The notes under the pieces were generated by a model. It saw only the letters and a program-made list of their open reading frames with translations. It made no database searches and was not told the DNA's origin. From the NCBI GenBank assembly GCA_031254615.1, contig JAIRUC010000013.1, positions 1-38,699 of the forward strand: a DNA stretch of 38,699 nt, written 5' to 3'. Position numbers and translations under genes: made by a program. Within the stretch, counting starts at the first letter, position 1; every line of letters begins with the position of its first letter. The stretch comes from Treponema sp. (GTDB lineage: Bacteria > Spirochaetota > Spirochaetia > Treponematales > Breznakiellaceae). Below, piece after piece: positions 1 to 9,008 of the stretch.

Positions 1-25
1 CGAAATAATACTATATTGTATAGAA

Positions 26-40
26 TATAATAATATTATG
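26..40 (+). promoter_or_regulatory. Predicted leaderless promoter of the GH43 gene
   Basis: A perfect TATAAT lies at 26-31 and the ATG begins at 38, so a start site about 7 nt after the -10 box falls on the start codon. There is no purine-rich Shine-Dalgarno sequence between them (the spacer is all A/T). No convincing -35 box is seen, but the window begins only 25 nt upstream. The region is very AT-rich, so a chance TATAAT is possible. Confidence 0.45.
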
Positions 41-1549
41 AAAAATACCATCACAAAAGGATTACTAATCATGACAATCACAATGGCTTTGTCAAACTGC
101 TCAGGTGCAAACGGAAAAACCGTACAAAAAAATGAAATTGATTTATCCCAGCCCGGGAAAAAAACAACCGACGCTAACCCGCTTATAACAAATATGTACT
201 GCGCCGACCCGACTGCTATTGAGTATGAGGGACGCCTGTATGTGTACGGAACGAATGACCATCAGCAGTATTTGTATGATGAAAAAGGAGAAAATAAATA
301 CAACCGGATTAAATCACTTGTTATGATTTCTACGGACGATATGGTTAACTGGACATATCACGGAATCATCGATGTAGAAAAACTTGCCCCGTGGATTTCA
401 GCGTCATGGGCGCCTTCGATTGTCTCCCGCGTCGAAAGTGACGGGAAGACGCACTTCTATCTGTACTATTCAAACAGCGGCTGGGGCGTGGGAGTTATAA
501 CAGCGACTTCGCCGACAGGGCCGTGGACATCTCCGCTTAAACAATCATTGATTGACGGGAACCATCCGGCGGTAAACCGCAAATGGACGCCCTTTGATCC
601 CGGTGTTGTCATTGACGATGACGGCGTAGGCTGGCTGGCTTTTGGCGCCGGCGAGCCTGGCACAAAATATATGCCCGGCGGATCGCATATCGTTAAGCTG
701 GGGCCGGACATGATTTCTCTTGCAAGCGAAGTAACAAAAATACCCGCGCCATATCATTTTGAGGCAAATGAGTTGAATTTTATAAACGGCACATATGTCT
801 ACACCTACAATACAAGCTGGGAGAAACGAGACGATTGGGCAAGCGGCGGCATTGGCGGTCCGGCTCCTACATCATGCTGTATGTCTTACATGACAACCAA
901 AACGCCTTTAGACCCCGCAAGCTGGGTGTATCGCGGCAATTATTTTAAGAACCCCGGAAATAACGGATTGGAATACAGCAACAATCACACGCATCTTCAT
1001 AAATATAACGGTCAGTATTATCTGTTTTTCCATACCCTTGTACTCCAAAAAAAATATGGAGTCAGCGGAGGTTTCCGCAGTATTTTTGTAAGTAAAGCAG
1101 ACGTGAATGAAACTACGCTAAAAATCAGCGAAGTTATCCCGACAATAAAAGGCCCGGAGCAAATCAGGACTTTTGATCCGGCAAAAGTTAATTTATTCGC
1201 AACGCTTGCCGTATCCGCGGGTTTGGAATTTGAACCTTATGATACAAATGGCAATATGTTTGTCACAAGCCAAGCAGACGGAAGCTGGAGCCTTGTCAGA
1301 GGCGTTGAATTCAACAGCGGCGAGAAAACACTCAAAGCCAAAGCAAAAGGAAACGGAGTTATCGAAGTCAAAATTGGCGGCAAAGATTCCTCGGCCGTTG
1401 GCCATGCTGTTAGCCGTATAAAAATTTCCGGTTCAGACTGGGTAGAAAAAACCGTCAGCCTGCCTGCATCCCTCAGCGGAAAGAACGATCTGTTCTTTGT
1501 ATTTGATAACGGCTTAAGCGCGTATACTTGGACAGTGGTTAGTGATTAG
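38..1549 (+). CDS. GH43-family glycoside hydrolase, lipoprotein, with C-terminal carbohydrate-binding-like domain
   Basis: Probable secreted arabinosidase/xylosidase acting on hemicellulose. The N terminus is a lipoprotein signal with a candidate lipid-anchor Cys at residue 21 (sequence LSNC, a loose spirochaete-type lipobox). A five-bladed propeller of the GH43 type follows: the first-blade Asp is D57 in CADPTA, a second conserved Asp is D187 in FDPGVV, and the probable catalytic acid is E242 in HFEANE. Residues from about 390 to the end look like a CBM6-type beta-sandwich that would bind polysaccharide. The exact substrate cannot be read from sequence. The start at 38 has no ribosome site and sits at the expected transcription start, suggesting a leaderless message. 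The last codons (VVSD and the stop) lie inside a 7-bp repeat array that begins at 1534, so the C-terminal tail has been shaped by that element. Confidence 0.85.
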   Translation: MKNTITKGLLIMTITMALSNCSGANGKTVQKNEIDLSQPGKKTTDANPLITNMYCADPTAIEYEGRLYVYGTNDHQQYLYDEKGENKYNRIKSLVMISTDDMVNWTYHGIIDVEKLAPWISASWAPSIVSRVESDGKTHFYLYYSNSGWGVGVITATSPTGPWTSPLKQSLIDGNHPAVNRKWTPFDPGVVIDDDGVGWLAFGAGEPGTKYMPGGSHIVKLGPDMISLASEVTKIPAPYHFEANELNFINGTYVYTYNTSWEKRDDWASGGIGGPAPTSCCMSYMTTKTPLDPASWVYRGNYFKNPGNNGLEYSNNHTHLHKYNGQYYLFFHTLVLQKKYGVSGGFRSIFVSKADVNETTLKISEVIPTIKGPEQIRTFDPAKVNLFATLAVSAGLEFEPYDTNGNMFVTSQADGSWSLVRGVEFNSGEKTLKAKAKGNGVIEVKIGGKDSSAVGHAVSRIKISGSDWVEKTVSLPASLSGKNDLFFVFDNGLSAYTWTVVSD

Positions 1550-1656
1550 TGGTTAGTATTTAGAGTGTTGTTTGATATCTCAGCGCATTAGCAGCAAGCC
1601 GCGCCCGCAAACACCCCCTCGCTACATACTATATACTATCCACTACATACTAATTA
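1534..1656. repeat. Inverted heptad-repeat element A
   Basis: The left arm, 1534-1563, is a run of 7-bp units on the pattern AGTNNTT (AGTGGTT, AGTGATT, AGTGGTT, AGTATTT). The right arm, 1622-1656, is five 7-bp units in the opposite sense (CTACATA, CTATATA, CTATCCA, CTACATA, CTAATTA). Read on one strand, both arms fit CTANNNA, so they are inverted relative to each other, with about 58 bp of unrelated sequence between. The left arm overlaps the last codons of the GH43 gene. The layout matches element B at 9936-10042. It may be a MITE-like or recombination-derived repeat; I do not recognise a named family. Confidence 0.7.
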
Positions 1657-1679
1657 TGTACTTTTAGTTAAAAATCTTC

Positions 1680-1706
1680 TATAATATAAGTATATAACTT
1701 AAAGGA
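1680..1706 (+). promoter_or_regulatory. Promoter -10 and ribosome site for the cyclase gene
   Basis: TATAAT at 1680-1685 is followed by AAAGGA at 1701-1706, 12 nt before the ATG at 1719, giving a leader of roughly 27 nt. No good -35 hexamer is visible. This contrasts with the leaderless arrangement of its upstream neighbour. Confidence 0.5.
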
Positions 1707-1718
1707 AATTGATTAAGC

Positions 1719-3782
1719 ATGAGTAAGAAAAAAAAGTACGAAGAAAGACGAAGCGGCTTAACGGTAAAGTTCTCTATCGGAGCCAAGCTGATAATCATTA
1801 TCTCACTTATTATACTGATCTCTCTTGGGTCGATTACAGCGCTGGTGTCATGGCTGGTCAGAGAAGACCTGAAGGTATCAGCCGAAGATAACAACTTCGA
1901 GGTAAACCGCCGCGCGGCAGTGGAAACCGAGCAGACCCTGCAAACCATGCGGGCGTTTTCGGTGATGTTCATGCGTAACATCGCTTCATTGGGAGGACAA
2001 AACAGCCAGATACAAAAAGAAGCGGACTTTTTTTTCACGCAGAATCCCCAAATCGCCGCGCTAATCTATACGACGACAGGGCAGCCGCGTGAGCGTGTTA
2101 TGGTAAACGAGCAGTATTTCACCTCACGCGGAATCAGCGCGGGTCTTGCGGACGCTTACCGCATGGCAAACCAAAGAACGATGCAAAAAGCAGAGGCTGG
2201 GCAGACAGTGATCCTCAATGCTTCAATCCACTTTAACACTCCTTTGACGGCGCTCTTTTTCCCGGTGGAATCAGGCGGCGGGTGCGTCATTTTTTCGCCG
2301 GAAAGCCTGAATGAAAGTTTTGGCTTCGGAACCAATCCTTCCTTCCTTATAAACGCAGACGGCGGCGTTATAGCGGATGCCGATCCCGACAGGGTGAAGG
2401 CCGCGGGTAATCTGGCCGAACAGGAGTATATCCGCAGTATAATCGACAGTACCGACCGCAACAAACAGATGTTGATAGAAATTGAACCACAGCCGGGATC
2501 GCAAAACGCCGCAAATGAACATTTGTTAGCTTTCCTTCCCGCCACAGGGCAGGCGTTGGCAAGAAACGCCTACACTGTTGTTACCCGCTATACAAAGCAG
2601 GCGCTTGACGGTATTTCAGATCTTTTGAGCATCGAAAAAAAACAAAACGTTCAAACACAAGACTCCGTTAAAAAAGTACGCCATTATCTTGCCTATACAA
2701 AACTAAACACGGCCGGATGTATCGTAATCACCAGTATCGAGTACGACAAGGTTTTTGAAGGAATCGACGCCACAACACGGCGCAACCTGTACCTGACAGC
2801 CGCGATTTTATTCATCTCGATAATGTTTATCTGGTTTTTCGCAAAAAGCATATCCGTGCCCCTTAAAACGCTCGCGTCCGCGGCGCGCGCAATACAGGGC
2901 GGTATGTTTGATGTTGAGCTGACGCCAAAGAACCGCGATGAAATCGGAGTGTTAACGGCAGGTTTTAAACAGATGTGTAATGCGCTTGGTATCTTCGGCA
3001 GATTTACAAACAAAGATATTGCGGTACGCGCCATGCGCGGCGAGATAAGACCCGGAGGTCTGCCGAAACACGCGACGATCTTTTTCTCTGACATACGTGA
3101 GTTTACACAAAAATCTGAAAACTTTACCCGCTCTTTCGGGGACGAGGCGTCTGACCGCATAGTCCACTGGCTCAACGAATATTTATCCGGCATGGTCGAA
3201 TGTGTCGAAAAAACCGGCGGCGTTGTGGACAAATTTATCGGGGACGCGGTAATGGCGCATTGGGGTACGGCCACCACGGCAGGCAGTCCGGAGGAAGACG
3301 CTTTCAACTGCATCAAGGCGGCCCTGTTGATGAGGCTTGCTCTGCAAAGAATGAATCAAAACCGGAAAGATGAAAATTTGGGAAACCCGCCAATCCGTAT
3401 CGGCTGCGGTATTAATACAGGAATTGTTACCGCAGGGCAAATTGGCTCCGATCTTCGTATGGAATATACGGTCATAGGCGATCCGGTAAATCTTGCCTCC
3501 CGTACCGAAGCGCTTAACAAACCTTTGGGTACGGATATCCTTATTACCGAAAACACATGGAATTTGGTAAAGCACTGTTTTATCACCGAAGAAATGCCGC
3601 CTGTGACTGTAAAGGGAAAGAAAAAGCCGGTACGTATGTTTGCCGTAATAAATTTTGCCTCTGCCTCTGCAGGTCCCAAGACTTTGGCGGAAGTACGAAA
3701 ACGTTTGGGGATTGCGCCGCCTGATATTTCAAAGGTGGATGTCAATGCAGATGAGCATAAATACCAAATTGGTGAAAAATAA
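1719..3782 (+). CDS. Membrane class III adenylate/guanylate cyclase with HAMP domain
   Basis: Signal-responsive nucleotide cyclase making cAMP (less likely cGMP) from the nucleoside triphosphate at the inner membrane. Order: a transmembrane helix at about 28-50, a periplasmic sensor region of about 300 residues, a second helix at about 353-374, a HAMP linker, and a class III catalytic domain from about 450. The two metal-binding aspartates are D458 (FFSDIREFT) and D509 (KFIGDAVMA). K505 and T584 occupy the purine-recognition positions, in a combination usual for bacterial adenylate cyclases. N591 and R595 (VNLASR) are the transition-state pair, so the enzyme looks intact. It is followed 12 nt later by the FecR-domain gene, with which it probably forms an operon. 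The sensor ligand is unknown. Confidence 0.9.
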   Translation: MSKKKKYEERRSGLTVKFSIGAKLIIIISLIILISLGSITALVSWLVREDLKVSAEDNNFEVNRRAAVETEQTLQTMRAFSVMFMRNIASLGGQNSQIQKEADFFFTQNPQIAALIYTTTGQPRERVMVNEQYFTSRGISAGLADAYRMANQRTMQKAEAGQTVILNASIHFNTPLTALFFPVESGGGCVIFSPESLNESFGFGTNPSFLINADGGVIADADPDRVKAAGNLAEQEYIRSIIDSTDRNKQMLIEIEPQPGSQNAANEHLLAFLPATGQALARNAYTVVTRYTKQALDGISDLLSIEKKQNVQTQDSVKKVRHYLAYTKLNTAGCIVITSIEYDKVFEGIDATTRRNLYLTAAILFISIMFIWFFAKSISVPLKTLASAARAIQGGMFDVELTPKNRDEIGVLTAGFKQMCNALGIFGRFTNKDIAVRAMRGEIRPGGLPKHATIFFSDIREFTQKSENFTRSFGDEASDRIVHWLNEYLSGMVECVEKTGGVVDKFIGDAVMAHWGTATTAGSPEEDAFNCIKAALLMRLALQRMNQNRKDENLGNPPIRIGCGINTGIVTAGQIGSDLRMEYTVIGDPVNLASRTEALNKPLGTDILITENTWNLVKHCFITEEMPPVTVKGKKKPVRMFAVINFASASAGPKTLAEVRKRLGIAPPDISKVDVNADEHKYQIGEK

Positions 3783-3794
3783 CGAGTAACAACA

Positions 3795-5771
3795 ATGAAG
3801 GAAAATAAAAAATCAGACAGCAAAAATTTCCGTTTTATTGATGTTCTGGTTATTTTGCTCTGTCTTTCAGGGGCTTCTTACAGTATTAATCTGTTCAGGC
3901 ATGACCTGTTTCAGACCCTTAACGGGCAGAACAAAACCCCTATCGGGACTGTTACTATAAAAAGAAACACCGTTCAACGCCGCATGAGCGACCGCGTAAT
4001 CTGGGACAGGCTGATTAAAGAATCGCCTGTATATATGGATGATACGATCCGCGTAGCGGAAAATTCCGAAGCGGACATTCATATAGGCGGCAATGATCTT
4101 GCCTTGAATGAGAACACATTGGTTCGCATACGTCGCAGCCCGGAAACCGGCGAATTTCAGATTGAGCTTACAACCGGAAACATGGGGCTTGTAACCGGCG
4201 CACAAGGCGAGAAAGTTATTTTAAACATTATGGGCAAGCAGGTGGAAGCGGCTCCCGGAACCGCGCTAAAAGCTGCCTCCGGAAACAACGGCATGGAACT
4301 GCAAATCAGCGAAGGTACGGCCGCGATCAAGGAAGAGGGACAAAGCCGCGAATTGAGCGCGGGCACAATGATAGCACTGGACACCGCCGGCAGCGTCCGG
4401 CTGGAGCCGGCAGTGGTCGTCATTCAACCCCGCCCCAATGCCCGTTACCGGAAAAACAGGAATGAGCCTCTCAATGTCGATTTTTTATGGAACAGAATCA
4501 ACCTTCAGCCGAATGATACACTTCGTCTTGAAATAGCCGAAGATCAGTCTTTTAGCCGATCTGTCCGCACTATTAACAATCTTAACAGCACAGCGCGGGC
4601 GGCTTTAGAAGCGGGCATTTGGAACTGGCGGCTGTCATCCGGCAGCGAGGTTCTGGGGTCGGGACGTATCACCGTAACGGACGCACAGCCGCAGTTGTTA
4701 AGCCCTGCAAGAAACCAGCAGTTCTTTTATGAAAGTGAACCGCCCAGGCTGTATTTTCAATGGTCGGCGGTGGAAGATGTTTCGCATTACATTTTAGAAG
4801 TGGACGTTACATCCGAATTCAGAAACCCCATTATAAAAAAACAGTCGGCGGTTACTTCCTTTTCCGATTCAAGCCTTGGACCGGGAATCTGGTACTGGCG
4901 GGTACTGCCTGTTTTTAATCAAGCCGACGAGGGCGCGCTCTTTGTTTCGCGTAACGCTGCTTTTCACATAGTAAAAGGTAAAGAGCCGCAAACGCTGTCT
5001 TTCGCGCCGCCGGTGGAAGAGATGCCCGCTCCCCTACCCGCGCCTGTTCCTCCTGCGCCGCCGGGCCGCGTAACTTTGGAATCTCCGTCTGCGGGGGTGG
5101 CGCTGCCGGGACTTACAGCTCTGCGTCAGCAAACAATTTTCCGCTGGAGCAGCACGGAAGCGGTAGCCAACGCAAGGTTTGTCCTTTCCCGTAACGCCAA
5201 TCCCCTAAGCGGACGGCCTGCGGTAGAAATACTCGATCCCAACCGGACAATTCGCCTTGACCGGCTGGAAGAAGGCGTCTGGTACTGGACTATCGAAGCG
5301 AAAACTCCCGACGGTGCTGATATTACCGCACGAGCGCCAAGGCAGCTGCGGGTGCTGCCTATTCCCCTTCTGCCTTCGCCGGGAAACCGCCTGCCCGCAG
5401 AAGGACAGCGTATCGGTATTGAAGAACTAAAGGAAGTGAACATTAATTTTAGCTGGTCGGCGGTAGAGGGAGCCAATGCGTATATTTTTACTCTTTACGA
5501 GGACACAGGCAGCGGGCGGCGGCAGATTACTCAAGTGGGACCGGAGAACCGTACCTCATGCGTGGCGGATATCAAAACGCTTGGCCGGGGAGATTTTGTC
5601 TGGCAGGTAGAAGCGGTAAGCACCGGCCTTAACAACGTTATTGAACAGAGAGGCTTGCCTGGAGAAAATTCTTTTGTCATAGATATTCCCCGTCCGGGCC
5701 CAGTACGGATAATAGAAGAATTGATAACAGAAGAATCGATAGATGAATCGCCGGAGCCTTACTATGAATAA
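3795..5771 (+). CDS. FecR-domain membrane-anchored protein with repeated beta-sandwich modules
   Basis: A single N-terminal transmembrane helix (about 14-32, signal-anchor type) precedes a FecR-like domain at about 70-190, recognised by an EADIHIGGNDLALNE-type stretch and the following repeated beta-strands. The remainder holds three or four Fn3-like repeats in which tryptophan motifs recur (FLWNRI, FQWSAVE, FRWSSTE, FSWSAVE, each followed later by a W-Y/N-W-R/T/Q strand). A proline-rich linker lies near residues 410-425. The role is probably a periplasmic, envelope-associated scaffold or sensor. It lies 12 nt after the cyclase and overlaps the next gene by 8 nt, so the three are likely one operon. 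The specific function is unknown. Confidence 0.7.
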   Translation: MKENKKSDSKNFRFIDVLVILLCLSGASYSINLFRHDLFQTLNGQNKTPIGTVTIKRNTVQRRMSDRVIWDRLIKESPVYMDDTIRVAENSEADIHIGGNDLALNENTLVRIRRSPETGEFQIELTTGNMGLVTGAQGEKVILNIMGKQVEAAPGTALKAASGNNGMELQISEGTAAIKEEGQSRELSAGTMIALDTAGSVRLEPAVVVIQPRPNARYRKNRNEPLNVDFLWNRINLQPNDTLRLEIAEDQSFSRSVRTINNLNSTARAALEAGIWNWRLSSGSEVLGSGRITVTDAQPQLLSPARNQQFFYESEPPRLYFQWSAVEDVSHYILEVDVTSEFRNPIIKKQSAVTSFSDSSLGPGIWYWRVLPVFNQADEGALFVSRNAAFHIVKGKEPQTLSFAPPVEEMPAPLPAPVPPAPPGRVTLESPSAGVALPGLTALRQQTIFRWSSTEAVANARFVLSRNANPLSGRPAVEILDPNRTIRLDRLEEGVWYWTIEAKTPDGADITARAPRQLRVLPIPLLPSPGNRLPAEGQRIGIEELKEVNINFSWSAVEGANAYIFTLYEDTGSGRRQITQVGPENRTSCVADIKTLGRGDFVWQVEAVSTGLNNVIEQRGLPGENSFVIDIPRPGPVRIIEELITEESIDESPEPYYE

Positions 5772-6780
5772 AAAATGTTTCTGTCTTTTTAAGCTGGTTT
5801 TTTTTACCGCGCTGTTTTTTATGGGTCTTTCCCTTTCGGCGCAAAGCGGACGCCTCGTAATTGAACAGCGTTATGTGCAGCAACTTGTCTGGAGCGGGGA
5901 CGATTATACCCTTAAATACGAGGTAGTGATTGAATTGGATGAAGGAGCCGGATACCGCGAGTTTACGCGGGAATTCACCGTTTTGCCCAAGTTTCAAATT
6001 TACCTGCTTCCTGGAAATTACCGTTACCGTGTGATCCCCTTTGATTTTTTGGAACAACCGGGCGAAGCGTCGAACTGGATAAATCTCAATGTTCATCCCG
6101 CTCCAATCGTTCCGGTTGAAGTACGAACAGACGAGGAAAAAAATTTTGTTTTGACTCCTTATGAGGATACTCAGTTGGTACCCGGAGTTAGTGAAATCAT
6201 TATCAAAAATCCCGATGAGCTGGAATCAAAAGAAGGAGTACTCACTTTTGAAAATCAGTCCGAGCAAAGGAAGATTACTACTTATCTGAGCGCGGCATGG
6301 GCTCCGTTAGTTCCCCTCTACGGTGGAATATATGAAATATTCGGAAATGAGTTTTCTTTTACAGGCGCGACGCTCCGCTTTGGTCTGCTCTTCACTCAAC
6401 CGGAACTGTTCTATCCCGGTCTGGAGCTGTCAACATCATGGTATGCCCTGAGTAAGGCGCAGGATAGCGACACGATTGATTTACAGGCAGGAGTAATAGG
6501 CATCAATTTTATTGCGCAAAAATGGCTGTCAAACCAAAAGATAGCTTTCGCGCTCAGGGCAGGCGGAGGACTTACTTTTCAACTCGGCGATTTAATCAGC
6601 GGGCAGGATTTGTACTTAATGGACAGGTTGGTTCCTCAATTAAATCTGGAGCCGTCTTTCCTCTGGCTGGTTTTTAAACAGCTTTATTTAGAAGCCGGCC
6701 TTGGCTTTACTCTTTTTATGAACAAAGACAACTCTTCCGGCTGCCTGCGCCCCTGGCTCGGACTCGGCTGGCTCTTTTAA
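5764..6780 (+). CDS. Secreted, probably outer-membrane, barrel-like protein
   Basis: I place the start at the ATG at 5764, because the residues from there form a clean signal peptide (charged MNKK, hydrophobic core, LSAQS cleavage region) and a GGAG ribosome site sits just upstream. An earlier in-frame start would put seven unneeded residues in front. The start overlaps the stop of the FecR-domain gene, indicating translational coupling. After a beta-rich N-terminal part of about 130 residues, the C-terminal half has alternating aromatic/hydrophobic strands and glycine-rich turns ending in LGLGWLF, typical of an outer-membrane barrel ending in an aromatic residue. No named family is recognised. 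Confidence 0.65.
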   Translation: MNKKCFCLFKLVFFTALFFMGLSLSAQSGRLVIEQRYVQQLVWSGDDYTLKYEVVIELDEGAGYREFTREFTVLPKFQIYLLPGNYRYRVIPFDFLEQPGEASNWINLNVHPAPIVPVEVRTDEEKNFVLTPYEDTQLVPGVSEIIIKNPDELESKEGVLTFENQSEQRKITTYLSAAWAPLVPLYGGIYEIFGNEFSFTGATLRFGLLFTQPELFYPGLELSTSWYALSKAQDSDTIDLQAGVIGINFIAQKWLSNQKIAFALRAGGGLTFQLGDLISGQDLYLMDRLVPQLNLEPSFLWLVFKQLYLEAGLGFTLFMNKDNSSGCLRPWLGLGWLF

Positions 6781-6793
6781 AATGCGGCAACGG

Positions 6794-6832
6794 TTGTTTG
6801 TCTAGCGAATTAATATTATAATAATTTCAATG
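6794..6832 (+). promoter_or_regulatory. Leaderless promoter of the UPRT-like gene
   Basis: TTGTTT at 6794-6799, a 17-bp spacer and a perfect TATAAT at 6817-6822 form a good sigma-70-type promoter. The predicted start, about 7 nt downstream, coincides with the ATG at 6830. No Shine-Dalgarno is present, so the mRNA is predicted to be leaderless. Confidence 0.6.
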
Positions 6833-7885
6833 GAAAAGGTAATTTTGAAGGCCCAGGATATTGAAGGGTATCTTACACCGGCCGACAAAGAAAATTTATC
6901 GTCTATTACCGCGCTTTACAAAGAGGCGCTTGCTATTTTCCCTCAGTTTGATTCCGGCGAACGAAACGGCGAAGATAAACTTATTGAAGTTTTCAACAAA
7001 ATGGGAAATATGATGCAGCACATATGCCAAAAAACGCCTCAGTTACACGTTTATTCTTTTATTTCCGGGCAGGAAAACCGTCCCGAAGCGTCCCGTATCA
7101 TCGCAAAGGTCAGGGATGTGCAGACGGAAAACCATGAATTTGTTTACTACATTCAACGCGCCTACGAGCTGCTTTTCAAACTTGCGTGGGGAGGGGCACA
7201 GGGCTCAAACAAAAATTATCTTATCGTAAAAACTCCGGTAACAAAACCTGTGCAGAATTATGCTGTTCACAAAATTATTAATATTGATGAAAAAATCGAA
7301 AATACCGTTATGTGCGTTATGCTGCGAGGCGCGCTTTTACCTTCCATGATAATCAGCAAGGAAATTGAAGGCTATTCGTCTCACGATTATATTACGCCGT
7401 TTGCCCTGTTCAGCATCAAGCGCAATGAATCCAAAAAAGAAAATGACATGGAGTACATTTTGGACATCGACAGGTCTTTTTTTTCGGCACACTCTCTTGA
7501 CGGCAAGGATTTGGTCTTTGCAGACCCTATGAACGCGACGGGAGGAAGCCTTATAACTATTGTAAAACACCTTTTAAGTTTTGGCATAAAACCCCGCTCT
7601 ATAAATTTTTTCAACGTGATTTGTACCCTTAAAGGCGCGCTTAATGTTGTGCGCGCTTTGGATAACTGCAATATCTACACGCTTTGGATGGATCCGGCTT
7701 TGAACGAAGACGCCTACATTATGCCGGGTTTAGGGGACGCCGGGGATCGTCTAATCGGGAAGGACAGCAAAGACTATAAACGAAATATTATTGAGCTTAT
7801 CGCAAATTACGGTAACGGTATCGCAATGTTATACCGTACGCAGTTACGCGAAATTGAAAAAACAATTCTGGCTGGGAAAAAATGA
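6830..7885 (+). CDS. Uracil phosphoribosyltransferase-like protein with long N-terminal extension
   Basis: The C-terminal ~200 residues carry the type I PRTase hallmarks of uracil phosphoribosyltransferase. The PRPP-binding loop is ADPMNATGGS at about 231-240, and the uracil-binding signature MPGLGDAGDRLIG is at about 298-310. UPRT makes UMP from uracil and PRPP in pyrimidine salvage. At 351 aa it is about 140 residues longer than the usual ~210-aa enzyme. The extra N-terminal part is helical with no recognised domain, so a regulatory or altered-substrate role is possible. The stop overlaps the start of the TPR lipoprotein (ATGA), implying coupled translation with a gene of unrelated appearance. 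Confidence 0.75.
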   Translation: MEKVILKAQDIEGYLTPADKENLSSITALYKEALAIFPQFDSGERNGEDKLIEVFNKMGNMMQHICQKTPQLHVYSFISGQENRPEASRIIAKVRDVQTENHEFVYYIQRAYELLFKLAWGGAQGSNKNYLIVKTPVTKPVQNYAVHKIINIDEKIENTVMCVMLRGALLPSMIISKEIEGYSSHDYITPFALFSIKRNESKKENDMEYILDIDRSFFSAHSLDGKDLVFADPMNATGGSLITIVKHLLSFGIKPRSINFFNVICTLKGALNVVRALDNCNIYTLWMDPALNEDAYIMPGLGDAGDRLIGKDSKDYKRNIIELIANYGNGIAMLYRTQLREIEKTILAGKK

Positions 7886-8922
7886 AAAAATTAACATGGC
7901 TTGTATCCGCTGTCTTCTTAATCCTTCTTGTTTCTCTGCTTTGCGGATGTGCGGGATTGGCGGCTTCGGCTCAGGAATATTATTCTATCGGTATGGCGTA
8001 TTACGGACTTGGGAAATATGATGAAGCGGAAAAATGGCTTAACCGCGCAAAACAGGCCGACAGGACAATGACCGCATCCCAGTACAACCTTGGACGAATC
8101 GCGTTTGAAACGGAAAAATACAAAGATGCGGCAAAACAATTTGAGGGCATCCTAAAAAAAGACCCGGATAACGTACTTGCCCTAAGGGCTGCCGCCTTTA
8201 CAAGAATAAAAATGAACGACATTGAAAAAGCCGAAAAACATTACAACAAATTATTATCGATTGTTCCGGAAAGCGCCGATGACGGTTACAATCACGCCCT
8301 TGTGTTATTTGCAATGGAACGTTATGACAAAGCCGAAGAAGTGCTGGAAAAATATCCCTATTCACTGCAGGACAACAATGATATGGTACTCCTTTACGCC
8401 CGCACTCAAAAAGCGCTGGACAAAGTTGAGGCAATTGACAATTACGCCAAATGGCTTAGCTCCAATACTTCCGACAAAAAGGTTCGCTACGAATACGCGC
8501 AGCTTTTGGAACAGCATGATTTGTACGCGCGGGCGCTGGAAGAATACCGCACAATTTTATCTGATTCCGCATCAGCTTCTTCGTCCGGCGCCGCAGACGA
8601 AGATTTAAAAAAATCCGACGTTCGTTTTTCACTTGCGCGTCTTTTGTTGATAGCCGATGACGAAAGCGGCGAAGGGATTACGGAGATGGAAACCGCTGTC
8701 AGTGAGGGTTATGACAATATTGAAGCTGTCGAAGAATTACAGAAAAATACGAAAGTAAGCAGCACAAACAGGGATAAGTTAAGAACTATTGTCAACAATA
8801 TGCAACGCACCTTTGAGGCAAAAGAGGCAGAAGCCGCCGCGGCAAAAGAAGCCGAAAAAACTGAGGAAGATTTGCAGCCGGACGACTTATCAGAAACTGA
8901 CCCTGAGGCTGATTCCGAGTAA
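7882..8922 (+). CDS. TPR-repeat lipoprotein
   Basis: The N-terminal lipoprotein signal has lipobox LCGC (anchor Cys at about residue 23). Residues ~30-240 are tandem tetratricopeptide repeats (for example YYSIGMAYYGLGKYDEAEKW and the following ASQYNLGRIAFETEKYKDAA). The last ~45 residues are an Ala/Glu-rich charged tail. Such proteins act as envelope scaffolds for protein complexes; the partner is not evident. It is translationally coupled to the UPRT-like gene by a 4-nt overlap. Confidence 0.8.
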   Translation: MKKLTWLVSAVFLILLVSLLCGCAGLAASAQEYYSIGMAYYGLGKYDEAEKWLNRAKQADRTMTASQYNLGRIAFETEKYKDAAKQFEGILKKDPDNVLALRAAAFTRIKMNDIEKAEKHYNKLLSIVPESADDGYNHALVLFAMERYDKAEEVLEKYPYSLQDNNDMVLLYARTQKALDKVEAIDNYAKWLSSNTSDKKVRYEYAQLLEQHDLYARALEEYRTILSDSASASSSGAADEDLKKSDVRFSLARLLLIADDESGEGITEMETAVSEGYDNIEAVEELQKNTKVSSTNRDKLRTIVNNMQRTFEAKEAEAAAAKEAEKTEEDLQPDDLSETDPEADSE

Positions 8923-8965
8923 GCCGTCTATGGTAAGGGTTTCCGTCTCCTCTTCTTTCTGGTAC

Positions 8966-8995
8966 TTCGCAAAGCAGACACTTTATGTATATAAT
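8966..8995 (+). promoter_or_regulatory. Promoter for the DUF503 gene
   Basis: TATAAT at 8990-8995 with a weak -35 (TTCGCA at 8966-8971, 18-bp spacer). The predicted start near 9002 leaves only about 7 nt before the ATG at 9009, again with little room for a ribosome site. Confidence 0.4.
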
Positions 8996-9008
8996 AAAAT
9001 ATATTTCC

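Noticed and set aside
1534-1656. CRISPR array
   Set aside because: Units are 7 bp with no spacers, and no cas genes occur in the window.
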